Positions 8,265 to 17,660 are shown, numbered from the stretch's first letter. The stretch is 52,989 bases of DNA from Clostridiales bacterium (GCA_021204175.1 JAJPZT010000019.1:1-52989), one strand, 5' to 3'. The notes: generated from the letters alone by a model not told the origin. Numbers and translations are program-made.

Positions 8265-8324
8265 TAAACCGGCATTAAATAAAAGAAAATTTTTATATTT
8301 TTTTTCAATAAAATATGTTATACT

Positions 8325-8645
8325 ATTTAAAAGTGTTCTCAATGAACAATCATTTATGCAAGCTTGCTTGAGTAGATGATTGGACATTAGAGAACCTAAC
8401 CCACGTCACACTTTCCTGTGTGCATTAATTTCTGAGCAAGCACAGAAATAAGATGCACTGCGGAAGTGTTCCTTAATCGCTGAAGACTTTGGTCTTCAGC
8501 GAAAGAGGAACGGCAATGAAGTGCAGTTTTGCTTTGGCGTGAAACTCCAAAGCAAACGAACGTAGTTTGACGTGACGTTAGCCCGGAGTGCGAATATAGG
8601 GTCGATTGTGAGAGTGCGTCAGCACGTAACAATCGACTTTTAAAT
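8325..8645. repeat. Repeat element A, copy 1 (non-coding, hairpin-rich)
   Basis: This 321-base element sits between fumA and dnaA. It shares GTGTTCTCAATG, AAGCTTG, GATGATTGGACATTAGAGAACCTAACCC, AGCCCGGAGTGCGAATA and AATCGACTTTT with 45504-45757, in the same order and orientation. Its outer ends pair exactly (ATTTAAAAGT with ACTTTTAAAT). Internal hairpins include CGCTGAAGAC-tttg-GTCTTCAGCG and TTGCTTTGG/CCAAAGCAA. No credible coding frame is present. It could be a structured RNA or a miniature non-autonomous mobile element. Confidence 0.8.
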
Positions 8646-8655
8646 CAAATTAAAT

Positions 8656-8685
8656 TTGATAAAAAAAATAACTTACTTATATATA
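8656..8685 (+). promoter_or_regulatory. Possible dnaA promoter
   Basis: TTGATA (8656-8661), an 18-base spacer and TATATA (8680-8685) lie just upstream of the dnaA ribosome-binding site, AAGGAGG at about 8701-8707. No DnaA box was seen here, unlike Bacillus dnaA promoters. Confidence 0.45.
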
Positions 8686-8713
8686 CAACACTTTATGAAA
8701 AAGGAGGTATAAT

Positions 8714-10030
8714 ATGCAGCTTGCAAATTATTGGAGCAGAATAGCCGAAGCGGTTAAGCTTAATTCGGATATTTCCGTTCCCTCATGGAATGCCTTCATA
8801 AAGCCTCTTAAGCCTCTTAATATGGAGGACGGGGCTATAACCCTTGAGGCTCCCACATTTATTATAAAAAACACTGTGGAAACAAAATATATAGACATTA
8901 TTCAGGAACAGGCTGATTTTATTGTTAAAAGCCCCTGTATGATTAAAATAGTTGACAGCGACACAAAGCATAAAGAACCGGAAACTTTAAAAATAATAAG
9001 CAGAAACAGCGTTATAAGCAATTACAGCTTTGAAAATTTCATCGTCGGCGAGTCAAACCAGTTTGCCTACGCAGCAAGCGTAGCCGTGGCGGAATCTCCG
9101 GGAATTGAATATAACCCTCTGTTTCTTTACGGAGATGTAGGTCTTGGCAAAACCCACCTTATGCACGCTATAGCAAACTTTATTTTAAAGCATAACCCTG
9201 AAAGCAAAATCGCCTACATACCCTGTGAAAAGTTTATGAACGAGCTTATAGGCTCTATAAGAAACAAAACAAACGAGCAGTTCAGAGAAAAATATAGAAA
9301 TTTGGATGTTCTTCTTATAGACGATATTCAGTTTATAAACGGCAAGGACTCAACACAGGACGAGTTTTTCCACACCTTCAACACTCTCTATAACGACCAA
9401 AAGCAAATTATTATGGCAAGCGACCGCCACCCCAACGAAATAAAGGCTCTGACCGACAGACTCAGGTCAAGGTTTAAATCCGGTCTTTTGGTTGATATTA
9501 AGCCGCCGGATTTCGAAACCAGAACGGCTATTCTTCAGAAAAAAGCAGAGGAACTTAACGAAGATGTTCCCGATGATGTTCTTCAGTTTATTGCCCACAG
9601 CGTAAAGTCAAATATAAGAGAGCTTGAAGGGGCTTTTACGAGAGTTATGGCTTATAAAAAGCTTATAAACAAGCCTATTGATTTGGCGGCAGCCAAGGAA
9701 GCCTTAAACGACGTAAACGAAAATACAATTACACACGCCGAGCTGACTATTGAGAATGTTCAAAATATTGTCTGTGAAACCTACGGAATAACCGTGGATG
9801 ACCTTGTAAGCAAAAAGAGAACAAAGCCCCTTTCCACATACAGACAAATTGCAGAATATCTTTGCCGAAAGTATGTAAGGAATGTAACACTTACGGAAAT
9901 TGCGGCAAACTTCGGAGGGCAAAACCATACCTCCGTCAGAACCGCCGTGGATAAAATTCAAAGTCAGATTAAAGAGGATAAAAACGTGGCTCAGCTTGTG
10001 GAAGCGGTGGAATTAAAATTAATATTTTAG
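8714..10030 (+). CDS. dnaA: Chromosomal replication initiator DnaA
   Basis: DnaA binds oriC, melts the unwinding element and loads helicase. The 438-residue protein shows domain I (1 to about 85), a very short linker, the AAA+ core with Walker A GDVGLGKT (140-147), Walker B LLIDDIQF and arginine-finger region TDRLRSRF, and the C-terminal DNA-binding domain. The DnaA signature is unusual: FGGQNHTSV at 400-408 replaces the near-universal FGGRDHTTV, so the Arg and Asp flanking the DNA-reading His-Thr are Gln and Asn. The AAA+ domain also has FKSGLLVDI where FEWGLITDI is typical. It starts with ATG after AAGGAGG and is followed by a terminator hairpin and oriC. Confidence 0.97.
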   Translation: MQLANYWSRIAEAVKLNSDISVPSWNAFIKPLKPLNMEDGAITLEAPTFIIKNTVETKYIDIIQEQADFIVKSPCMIKIVDSDTKHKEPETLKIISRNSVISNYSFENFIVGESNQFAYAASVAVAESPGIEYNPLFLYGDVGLGKTHLMHAIANFILKHNPESKIAYIPCEKFMNELIGSIRNKTNEQFREKYRNLDVLLIDDIQFINGKDSTQDEFFHTFNTLYNDQKQIIMASDRHPNEIKALTDRLRSRFKSGLLVDIKPPDFETRTAILQKKAEELNEDVPDDVLQFIAHSVKSNIRELEGAFTRVMAYKKLINKPIDLAAAKEALNDVNENTITHAELTIENVQNIVCETYGITVDDLVSKKRTKPLSTYRQIAEYLCRKYVRNVTLTEIAANFGGQNHTSVRTAVDKIQSQIKEDKNVAQLVEAVELKLIF

Positions 10031-10058
10031 AAAAAATGCTTACATTTTTTCTAATTGT
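10029..10058 (+). terminator. Terminator after dnaA
   Basis: AGAAAAAATG-CTTA-CATTTTTTCT overlaps the dnaA stop codon. The 10-bp stem has a built-in T run, so dnaA and dnaN are probably separate transcripts. Confidence 0.65.
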
Positions 10059-10059
10059 T

Positions 10060-10299
10060 TAAGGTAGAAACCATCAAGTTTTCCGCAAAATTGATGCTTC
10101 GCATCAATTTCACAGAAAAGTTTCTGTCCTCGGGCGAGCAAAGCTCGCCCTGCGGATTAAAGTCTGCGACGCTTAAATTAACTTAAATAGGTTGGCTACA
10201 GATTATAAGCTTTGTGGTTTTCTCTAAACCCTCAGAACCGAAAATCTTAGTTTTGCCCAGTCAAAGACTATGCGCATTTTTTGCTAACGCAAAAATACT
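10060..10299. other. Hairpin-rich non-coding DNA between dnaA and oriC
   Basis: There is no gene here. Visible hairpins are AAATTGATG-CTTC-GCATCAATTT (near 10085), GGGCGAGC-AAA-GCTCGCCC (near 10135) and ATTTTTTGC-TAAC-GCAAAAAT (near 10277). An outer AGAAAC/GTTTCT pairing encloses the first. It could be a degenerate repeat or structured RNA; no second copy was seen in the window. Confidence 0.5.
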
Positions 10300-10409
10300 T
10301 ATGACCAACGGCGTTTATCAATGCCCCATTCAGTAAGGGTTCGCAACCCCTACTGAATGGAAAGTAAGTCCCCACTGCCTAAGAGGCAGGGACTTACTTT
10401 GTTGGTTAT
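10300..10409. repeat. Repeat element B, copy 1
   Basis: This 110-base element is shared with 52774-52886. ACCAAC (10304-10309) pairs with GTTGGT (10401-10406). Inside are two perfect hairpins: CCATTCAGTA with TACTGAATGG, and AAGTAAGTCCC (10362-10372) with GGGACTTACTT (10389-10399). The second copy differs in the last stem on both arms but still pairs. It has no coding frame and abuts the DnaA-box cluster. Confidence 0.8.
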
Positions 10410-10429
10410 AATCGGCTTATCTTAATTTT

Positions 10430-10685
10430 AAAGTTTTCCACAAAAATGTGGAAAACTCTGTGTAAAACTCCGTGGTTTATCCACATAAATGTGTAAAACT
10501 TTTTCACTAAATGTGGTTTTTGTGGAAAAATCGGAAAGTTTTCCACATTTTTTAAACATACTTTTAAACATTGTTTATTTTTAAAAAAGCCGATGTTTAA
10601 AAGGTTTATGAGAGTTTTCAACAGGGTTTTGCACAAAACCAAATCCCCTACTACTGCTACTACTAATTATAATATAAAGATATTT
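10430..10685. other. oriC: Chromosomal replication origin oriC
   Basis: DnaA boxes cluster here. A perfect TTATCCACA is at 10477-10485. TTTTCCACA boxes, in either orientation, are at 10434-10442, 10447-10455, 10521-10529 and 10539-10547. Weaker TTTTCAACA (10615-10623) and TTTTGCACA (10627-10635) lie close to the unwinding region. Next come the DnaA-trio-like repeat TACTACTGCTACTACTAAT (10649-10667) and the AT-rich stretch ATTATAATATAAAG. The order boxes, trio, unwinding element matches the Bacillus basal origin. The location between dnaA and dnaN and the switch of gene direction near 8.2-8.7 kb agree. Confidence 0.9.
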
Positions 10686-10755
10686 ACTCATATATTTAGC
10701 TTCCCTTTGAGGAGAGGTGTATTTTGACGTAAACACTGAAAAAAGAGGTGCAATT

Positions 10756-11853
10756 ATGAAAATAAAAACAAACAAAGACAAGCTCTTATATTTTATAAAC
10801 ATAGCCAACAGAGCGGCTATATCAAAATCCACAATGAACATATTGGAATGTCTTCTTTTGACCGCCGATGAAAACGGTCTTAAGCTGACGTCAAACAATC
10901 TTGATATGGGTATAGAAACAGACTACTGTGAAGCTGAGGTAATCGAAGAGGGAAGAATTGCCCTTGACGGCAAGTTTTTCTCAGAGGTTGTAAGATCCGC
11001 CGCTTCACCGGAAATAACTATTGAAACCGATGAAAAGTTTATAACCACAATTAAGAGCGGAAAATCCGAAATAAAAATGGCAGGCAGAGACCCAGAGGTC
11101 TTTCCTCTTCTGCCGGAAATAAGCGACGATTTTTGCTATTCCATAGACGCAGCTGTTTTTAAGGATATGATAAAAAAGACAATTTTTGCAGCGGCTACCG
11201 AAAACATTAAACAGACCCTTACAGGTGAAAATGTGGAAATCAGCGACGACAGCATAACTCTGGCGGCTATTGACGGCTACAGAATTGCCGTAGGCGACAG
11301 CTCCCTTATTAAAGGCAACAACGACACCTTTTCCGTTATAGTTCCGAAAAGCTCTCTCAGTAAAATAGGAAAGCTTATTGCTGATGAAGAACAGATTGAT
11401 ATGTTTTTCACCGAAAACCATATGCTTGTTAAATTTAAAGACTGTTTTCTTTTGACAAGCCTTATAGAAGGGGAATTTTTGAAATACAAGCACTTTTTTA
11501 CAGACGACTGCAAAACGAAGGTTGTTATTAAAAAAGATGAGATTTTAAGCTGTCTTGACAGAGTTCTGCTTATTTCAAAGGATATTAAAAAGTCTCCCGT
11601 TAAGGTTAAAATAGGCGAGGGAGGAATAGAGCTTACAAGCATAAGCGATGTTTTGGGAAGTATGTATGAATTTATTGACTGCGATGTTTCCGGCGATGAG
11701 CTGACAATAGGCTTTAACCCCCGTTATATGCAGGAAATTTTCAAAAACATAGATTCTGATGAAATAACGCTTGTTTTTAACTCCCCCTTAAGCCCCTGTA
11801 TTATTACCGGAGAGGAAGGCTTTAAATATCTTTTGCTGCCGCTGAGGTTATGA
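10756..11853 (+). CDS. dnaN: DNA polymerase III beta sliding clamp
   Basis: The beta clamp encircles DNA and tethers the replicase. The 365-residue protein has the three-domain clamp layout, with AGRDPEVFPLLPEI in domain 1-2 and the C-terminal segment that ends in LLLPLRL, typical of the family (MPMRL/LPVRL type). The frame can be read from 10717, but the ATG at 10756 follows AAAGAGGTG and gives the normal MKIKTNKDKLL start. It is followed 18 bases later by recF. The small S4-domain RNA-binding gene (yaaA/rlbA) that commonly lies between dnaN and recF is missing. Confidence 0.96.
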   Translation: MKIKTNKDKLLYFINIANRAAISKSTMNILECLLLTADENGLKLTSNNLDMGIETDYCEAEVIEEGRIALDGKFFSEVVRSAASPEITIETDEKFITTIKSGKSEIKMAGRDPEVFPLLPEISDDFCYSIDAAVFKDMIKKTIFAAATENIKQTLTGENVEISDDSITLAAIDGYRIAVGDSSLIKGNNDTFSVIVPKSSLSKIGKLIADEEQIDMFFTENHMLVKFKDCFLLTSLIEGEFLKYKHFFTDDCKTKVVIKKDEILSCLDRVLLISKDIKKSPVKVKIGEGGIELTSISDVLGSMYEFIDCDVSGDELTIGFNPRYMQEIFKNIDSDEITLVFNSPLSPCIITGEEGFKYLLLPLRL

Positions 11854-11871
11854 TAAAAGAGGTCGGTTTAA

Positions 11872-12963
11872 ATGGACAGTATTATAGAAACTCTGTCTTT
11901 TAGATATTTCAGAAATCTTGAAGAAGCAAGTGTAAGCTTAAGCCCCGGCATAAATATTTTCTGCGGAAGCAACGGTATGGGCAAAACAAACATACTTGAA
12001 TCCATATTTTTGTGTTCCACGGGAAGAAGCCACAGAACCCACAAAACCTCGTCTTTAATTAACTTTGACGAAAAAAATGCCAATGTGGTTTTGTGCTTAA
12101 ACAATAAGGGCTATAAACAAAAAATAAACATAAGCTTAAGAGAAAACGAAAAGAAGGGCATAGCCTTAAACGGTGTTGCTTTAAAGAAAACAAGCGAGCT
12201 TTTCGGAGTTTTAAAGACAGTTATGTTTTCTCCCGAAGATATGGGGCTTGTAAACGGCGGGCCTAACTTCAGACGGCGTTTTATGGATATGGAGCTTTGC
12301 CAGCAGAGCAAGGTTTACTGTCATAATTTGGAGCAGTATTTTAAGGTTTTGAAGGAAAGAAATAATCTCTTGAAAAACGGCGGAAATTCAGTTAAAGACA
12401 CTCTTTTTGTCTGGGACAGCCAGCTTGTTAATTACGGCAAAAAAATAATTAATTACAGAAAAAGCTTTATAGAAAAGATTTACCCTATTTGCAGCGGCTT
12501 TTATAACGAGCTGACATCGGGAAGAGAAAAGCTTGAGGTAATTTATAAGCCGGAAGCTGATGAAAACGAGCTTGAGGAAAAGATTAAAAACTCAATGCAG
12601 AGAGATATTTATTATAAAAAGACACACTGCGGCCCTCACAGAGACGACGTTATATTTAAAATAAACGGCTCAGACGCCAGGGGCTTCGGCTCACAGGGTC
12701 AAAAAAAATCCGTGTGTCTTGCTTTAAAGCTTTCGGAGGTAAAGCTTTTGAAGGACGAAACAGGCGAAATGCCCATTTTGCTGCTTGACGATGTATTAAG
12801 CGAGCTTGACACAGAGCGTCAAAGCTTTATTTTAAAGAGCCTTAAGGATATGCAGATTATTCTAAGCTGCACAGGTGCAGACTCCTTTATAAAAAATACA
12901 GCCGAAAAGGAAAAAACCAAGATTTTTTTTGTAAAAAACGGAAAAATCACTGTTAATAATTGA
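11872..12963 (+). CDS. recF: DNA replication and repair protein RecF
   Basis: RecF is an ABC-type ATPase that helps load RecA at gaps with RecO and RecR. The 363-residue protein has Walker A GSNGMGKTN (about residues 29-37), the signature-like region GFGSQGQKKSVCLALKLSE, and Walker B with the D-loop MPILLLDDVLSELD. It begins 18 bases after dnaN with a modest AGAGGTCGG site and is probably co-transcribed with it. A new promoter for gyrB lies just after its stop. Confidence 0.95.
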   Translation: MDSIIETLSFRYFRNLEEASVSLSPGINIFCGSNGMGKTNILESIFLCSTGRSHRTHKTSSLINFDEKNANVVLCLNNKGYKQKINISLRENEKKGIALNGVALKKTSELFGVLKTVMFSPEDMGLVNGGPNFRRRFMDMELCQQSKVYCHNLEQYFKVLKERNNLLKNGGNSVKDTLFVWDSQLVNYGKKIINYRKSFIEKIYPICSGFYNELTSGREKLEVIYKPEADENELEEKIKNSMQRDIYYKKTHCGPHRDDVIFKINGSDARGFGSQGQKKSVCLALKLSEVKLLKDETGEMPILLLDDVLSELDTERQSFILKSLKDMQIILSCTGADSFIKNTAEKEKTKIFFVKNGKITVNN

Positions 12964-12970
12964 AAAAATG

Positions 12971-12979
12971 TGTTATAAT
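12971..12979 (+). promoter_or_regulatory. Extended -10 promoter of gyrB-gyrA
   Basis: TGTTATAAT directly follows the recF stop and lies 59 bases upstream of the gyrB ATG. The -35 region is poor; readthrough from recF is also possible. Confidence 0.5.
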
Positions 12980-13038
12980 AATAATGATATGTTTTAGTAA
13001 ATATTTTTTATTCAGATTATTCGGAGAGGATTGTTTTT

Positions 13039-14964
13039 ATGAGTAATGAAGTAAATAACAGCGGATATGATGAAAATCAAATACAGATTTTGGAAGGTCT
13101 TGAAGCGGTCAGAGTAAGACCGGGTATGTATATAGGTTCTACCTCTATCAGAGGGCTTCACCACCTTGTTTATGAAATTGTGGATAACGCTGTTGACGAG
13201 GCTCTTGCCGGATATTGTAAAAATATAGAAATCACCCTTAACAAAGACGGCTCAGTCACTGTTAAGGACGACGGAAGAGGCATCCCCGTAGGTATTCACC
13301 CTACAGCTGGAATACCTGCCGTTGAGGTAGTTTTTACAATACTCCATGCCGGGGGCAAATTCGGCGGCGGAGGGTATAAGGTTTCCGGCGGTCTTCACGG
13401 TGTAGGCGCTTCCGTTGTAAACGCTTTGTCAAATGAACTTAACGTTAAGATATACCACAACGGACAAATTTATTCACAGGATTATCAAAAAGGCGAGCCC
13501 ATAAACAAGCTGACTGTAATCGGCGACTGCGACGAAAGCTTAACAGGGTCTGAAATTACGTTTTTGCCCGACGATACGATTTTTGAAGAAACATATTTTG
13601 ACTATGATGTTTTAAAAGAGCATTTTCAGGAAACAGCCTTTCTTACAAAGGGCTTAAGAATTGATTTTAAAGACAACAGAGAAGAAGAACAAAAAAACGA
13701 TGTCTTTTGTTATGAGGGAGGAATTAAGGAGTTTGTAGCAAACATAAATGCTTCAAAAACTCCCGTTTATGATGAAATTTTTTACTGCGAGGGAACAAAG
13801 GACGATATAGTTGTTGAAGTGGCTTTTCAGCACAACGACGGCTATTTGGAAAGCAATTATTCCTATGTAAACAACATAAACACAATAGACGGCGGTACTC
13901 ACGTAGCGGGCTTCAGAACAGGTCTTACAAAAACATTTAACGATTACTGCAGAAGGTTCGGTCTTTTAAAGGACAACGACAAAAACCTTACAGGCGAGGA
14001 TATAAGAGAGGGTATGGTTTCCGTTATATCCGTTAAAATAGGCGACCCTCAGTTTGAAGGTCAGACTAAGGGAAAGCTGGGCACCTCAGAAGCAAAAAAT
14101 GCCGTTGACAGCGTTCTTTCCGAAAAGCTGGGCTACTTCCTTGAGGAAAAGCCTGCCGTTGCTAAGGCTATTTTCGACAAGGCTATGCTTGCTTCCCATG
14201 CAAGAGACGCTGCTAAAAAGGCAAGAGAGCTTGTAAGAAGAAAGTCCGTTCTTGAAACAACGAGACTTCCCGGCAAGCTTTCGGACTGCTCCGAAAAAGA
14301 TCCCGAAAAGTGTGAAATCTATATTGTAGAGGGTAACTCCGCCGGAGGCTCAGCCGTTGACGCCAGAACCAGCAGCACACAGGCTATTCTTCCCCTAAGG
14401 GGTAAAATACTCAATGTTGAAAAGGCACGTCTTGACAGAGTTTTGAGAAATGAAGAAATCAAGTCTATGATTACCGCTTTCGGTACGGGTATTCATGATG
14501 AGTTCGATATTACAAAGCTTCGTTATCATAAAATAATTATTATGACCGATGCGGATGTAGACGGCGCACATATTACAACTCTTCTTCTTACCTTTATTTT
14601 CCGTTTTATGAAGCCCCTTATAGAGGACGGCTATGTTTATTTGGCTAAGCCCCCTCTTTATAAAATCGAAAAGGGAAGTAAAAAGCTTTACGCCTACAGC
14701 GATGAGGAAAGAGACGATATTTTAAGAAATATGGATACTAAGGGTATGAAGCCCATTCAGAGATATAAGGGCTTAGGTGAAATGGACCCCGAGCAGCTTT
14801 GGGAAACTACAATGGACCCTGAAAAGAGAACGCTTATTAGGGTAAATATGGACGACGCAAGAAAAGCGGACGAAATTTTCTCGACACTTATGGGAGACAA
14901 CGTTGAACCCAGAAAAGAATTTATAAGGCAAAACGCTAAGTTTGTAACCAATCTTGACATTTAA
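13039..14964 (+). CDS. gyrB: DNA gyrase subunit B
   Basis: GyrB is the ATPase subunit of gyrase, which introduces negative supercoils. The 641-residue protein has the GHKL ATPase with [11 protein letters not shown] and the DDGRGIPV motif, the glycine-rich lid [21 protein letters not shown] split over the usual positions, the transducer domain, and the TOPRIM domain with EGNSAGGSA and [11 protein letters not shown]. The length is that of the short GyrB type found in Firmicutes, without the proteobacterial insertion. It is followed 20 bases later by gyrA, the classic origin order. Confidence 0.97.
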   Translation: MSNEVNNSGYDENQIQILEGLEAVRVRPGMYIGSTSIRGLHHLVYEIVDNAVDEALAGYCKNIEITLNKDGSVTVKDDGRGIPVGIHPTAGIPAVEVVFTILHAGGKFGGGGYKVSGGLHGVGASVVNALSNELNVKIYHNGQIYSQDYQKGEPINKLTVIGDCDESLTGSEITFLPDDTIFEETYFDYDVLKEHFQETAFLTKGLRIDFKDNREEEQKNDVFCYEGGIKEFVANINASKTPVYDEIFYCEGTKDDIVVEVAFQHNDGYLESNYSYVNNINTIDGGTHVAGFRTGLTKTFNDYCRRFGLLKDNDKNLTGEDIREGMVSVISVKIGDPQFEGQTKGKLGTSEAKNAVDSVLSEKLGYFLEEKPAVAKAIFDKAMLASHARDAAKKARELVRRKSVLETTRLPGKLSDCSEKDPEKCEIYIVEGNSAGGSAVDARTSSTQAILPLRGKILNVEKARLDRVLRNEEIKSMITAFGTGIHDEFDITKLRYHKIIIMTDADVDGAHITTLLLTFIFRFMKPLIEDGYVYLAKPPLYKIEKGSKKLYAYSDEERDDILRNMDTKGMKPIQRYKGLGEMDPEQLWETTMDPEKRTLIRVNMDDARKADEIFSTLMGDNVEPRKEFIRQNAKFVTNLDI

Positions 14965-14984
14965 AGAGAACAGCAGGTGAACAT

Positions 14985-17513
14985 ATGGACGAAAATGTAA
15001 ATAACAACGATAAAATTTTAGATGTTGAAATAGTCAGCAAGATGAAAACATCTTATATAGACTATGCAATGAGTGTAATCGTTGCAAGAGCCTTGCCCGA
15101 TGTCAGAGACGGTTTAAAGCCTGTTCACAGACGTATTCTCCACTCTATGAACGAACTGAATATGGGACCTAATTCGGCTCATAAAAAGTCGGCGCGTATC
15201 GTCGGCGATACAATGGGTAAATATCACCCCCACGGCGACGCTTCCATTTATGACGCTTTGGTAAGAATGGGTCAGAGCTTCTCTATGAGATACCCTCTTA
15301 TTGACGGTCACGGAAACTTCGGTAACATAGATGGCTATCAGGCAGCGGCAATGAGATATACGGAAGCAAGGCTTTCAAAAATTGCCCTTGAAATGCTTGC
15401 TGATATTGATGAAAAAACCGTTGATTTTGTGGATAACTATGACGGTGAGCTGAGAGAGCCTTCCGTTCTGCCTTCAAGATTTCCCAATCTTTTGGTAAAT
15501 GGCTCTTCGGGTATTGCCGTAGGTATGGCTACAAACATACCTCCTCATAATTTGAGCGAGGTTATTGACGGGCTTGACCTTATTATAGATAATAAAATTC
15601 AGGATAAGGATACGGATATAAGAGACATTATTTCAGTAATCAAAGGTCCTGACTTCCCCACGGGAGCTTGTATTTTAGGAAAAAACGGCATTAAACAGGC
15701 TTATTTAACCGGCAGGGGCAAAATTCAAATGAGGTCTGCCTGTGAAATAGAAACACTTCCCAGCGGCAGACAGAGAATTATTGTTACCGAAATTCCTTAT
15801 CAGGTAAATAAGGCAAGAATGATTGAAAAAATCGCCGATCTTGTTAAGGAAAAGAAAATAGAGGGCATAGCCGACTTAAACGATGCTTCCGGACGTGAGG
15901 ACGGAATTAAAATTGTTATTGACTGTAAGAGAGACGCCAATGCCAACGTTATTCTCAATAGACTTTACAAATATTCACAGCTTCAGGAGGCTTATTCCAT
16001 AAACTTTTTGGCTATTGCCGACGGCGAGCCCAAAACATTAAATATAAAAGAGCTTCTGACGTATTATCTTGACTTTCAAGAGGATTTTGTAAGAAGAAGA
16101 ACACAGAGAGACCTTGACAAGGCTCAGAAGAGAGCCCATATTTTAGAGGGCTATTTAAAGGCTATCGACAATATCGACGAGGTTATTAACATCATCAGAA
16201 CCTCTAAGAGCATAGACGAGGAAAGAACGAGACTTATGACAACCTTCGGCTTTAGTGAAGAGCAGGTTAAAGCCATTGTTGAAATGCGTCTCCGCAGTCT
16301 GAGAGGTCTTGAAAGAGAAAAAATACTTGACGAGCTTCATAAGCTTGAAAAGCTTATTGCCGAGCTTATGGAAATTCTCGGCGATGAAAAAATTCTCTTA
16401 GGCGTTTTGAAGAAGGAATTTCTCGAAATCAAAGAAAAATACGGCGACGAGAGAAGAACCAAGATTATAGACGACCCCGGTGAAATAGACCTTGAGGACC
16501 TTATACACGATGATATGTGTGTAATAACAATGACCTATTTCAACTATGCTAAGCGCTGTCCACTTTCCACCTATAAGAGCCAAAGAAGAGGGGGAAAGGG
16601 TATAATGGGTATGCAGACACGAGAGGACGATATTGTTAGAGGTATGTTCCTTGCGTCAAACCATACTACAATACTTTTCTTCACAAACAAGGGCAAGGTT
16701 TATAAGCTTAAAACCTATGAAATTCCCGAAGCAGGCAGAAACGCCAAGGGAACGCCTATTGTGAATATGCTGCCTATTGAAAGCGATGAAAAGGTTACGG
16801 CTATCCTTACTTCAAAGGAATATGACGAAAACAGCTACTTCACTATGATAACCAAGCATGGCACAATTAAGAGAGTTAAATCAGAAGCCTTTAAGAATAT
16901 AAGAAAAGGCGGTTTAATAGCTATAAGTCTTCACGAAAATGACAGGCTTGCTTCAGTAATTAAAACCGACGGAAACAAAGATCTTATAGTAGCTACAAAT
17001 CAGGGTATGGCTATTAGGTTTAACGAAAATGACTGCCGTGATATGGGCAGAAGCGCAGCCGGTGTAAGAGCAATTAAGCTCAGAGAAAATGACTTTGTTG
17101 TGGGTATGGAAGCTGTTGAAGAAGGTAAAAAGCTTCTTTTGGTTTCCGAAAAGGGTTACGGTAAATGTACTCTTCCCTCAGAGTTTAAGCGTCAGTCAAG
17201 AGGCGGTATGGGCTTAAAGGCTTACAGAATTATTCCCAAGACCGGAAATATCGCCGGAATAGTTATGGTTAATGAAAATGAAGAGCTTATGATAGTTAAT
17301 TCAGAGGGAGTTATTATCAGAATTAAGGTTAAGGATATTTCAACCATAAGCAGAAATACTTCAGGTGTTAAGCTTATTGATGTAGGTGAAAACGTAACTG
17401 TTATGTCAATAGCCAAAATAGCCGAGGACGCTTTGGAAGAAAGTGACGAAGAAGTAACCGAAGAAACTGACATTGAAGCAGAAGTATCCGAAACAGAACC
17501 TGAAAACGAATAA
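14985..17513 (+). CDS. gyrA: DNA gyrase subunit A
   Basis: GyrA cuts and rejoins DNA. The catalytic Tyr is in [11 protein letters not shown] (about Tyr125). The C-terminal wrapping domain contains the GyrA box (QRRGGKG), which distinguishes it from ParC. The 842-residue protein ends in a long acidic tail rich in Glu and Asp. The quinolone-determining region reads [10 protein letters not shown]: the position equivalent to E. coli Ser83 is Ala (Ala86 here) while the second key acidic residue (Asp87 equivalent) is kept, the same natural pattern as in Mycobacterium tuberculosis. It begins 20 bases after gyrB with an AGCAGGTGA site. Confidence 0.97.
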   Translation: MDENVNNNDKILDVEIVSKMKTSYIDYAMSVIVARALPDVRDGLKPVHRRILHSMNELNMGPNSAHKKSARIVGDTMGKYHPHGDASIYDALVRMGQSFSMRYPLIDGHGNFGNIDGYQAAAMRYTEARLSKIALEMLADIDEKTVDFVDNYDGELREPSVLPSRFPNLLVNGSSGIAVGMATNIPPHNLSEVIDGLDLIIDNKIQDKDTDIRDIISVIKGPDFPTGACILGKNGIKQAYLTGRGKIQMRSACEIETLPSGRQRIIVTEIPYQVNKARMIEKIADLVKEKKIEGIADLNDASGREDGIKIVIDCKRDANANVILNRLYKYSQLQEAYSINFLAIADGEPKTLNIKELLTYYLDFQEDFVRRRTQRDLDKAQKRAHILEGYLKAIDNIDEVINIIRTSKSIDEERTRLMTTFGFSEEQVKAIVEMRLRSLRGLEREKILDELHKLEKLIAELMEILGDEKILLGVLKKEFLEIKEKYGDERRTKIIDDPGEIDLEDLIHDDMCVITMTYFNYAKRCPLSTYKSQRRGGKGIMGMQTREDDIVRGMFLASNHTTILFFTNKGKVYKLKTYEIPEAGRNAKGTPIVNMLPIESDEKVTAILTSKEYDENSYFTMITKHGTIKRVKSEAFKNIRKGGLIAISLHENDRLASVIKTDGNKDLIVATNQGMAIRFNENDCRDMGRSAAGVRAIKLRENDFVVGMEAVEEGKKLLLVSEKGYGKCTLPSEFKRQSRGGMGLKAYRIIPKTGNIAGIVMVNENEELMIVNSEGVIIRIKVKDISTISRNTSGVKLIDVGENVTVMSIAKIAEDALEESDEEVTEETDIEAEVSETEPENE

Positions 17514-17521
17514 AAATATTC

Positions 17522-17556
17522 AGAGGGAAGCTTTTAATGGGCTTCTCTCTTTTTAT
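17522..17556 (+). terminator. Terminator after gyrA
   Basis: GAGGGAAGC and GCTTCTCTC form a stem with one mismatch, followed by TTTTTATG, immediately after the gyrA stop. Confidence 0.85.
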
Positions 17557-17597
17557 GTAAAAAATATTATCATTTTATGAAAACTTACATTTTTTTA

Positions 17598-17625
17598 TTG
17601 CATTTTAATAAATTTAAGATATAAT
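17598..17625 (+). promoter_or_regulatory. Promoter of the secreted deacetylase-like gene
   Basis: TTGCAT (17598-17603), a 16-base spacer and TATAAT (17620-17625) lie about 36 bases upstream of the start codon. Confidence 0.65.
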
Positions 17626-17660
17626 AGTTTGTGAGAAAAGAAAGATAAGAGGTTTTTAAT

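Noticed and set aside
8396..8632. 78-codon minus-strand frame inside repeat element A copy 1
   Set aside because: It has no ribosome-binding site and lies entirely over hairpins. The matching frame in copy 2 encodes an unrelated sequence, so it is a by-product of the repeat.
8641..8713. Second DnaA-box cluster upstream of dnaA (bipartite origin)
   Set aside because: No TTATCCACA-like site was found there; all boxes are between dnaA and dnaN.
10581..10898. 105-codon minus-strand frame across oriC and the dnaN start
   Set aside because: It overlaps the origin and dnaN on the opposite strand, has no ribosome-binding site and shows no protein-like pattern.
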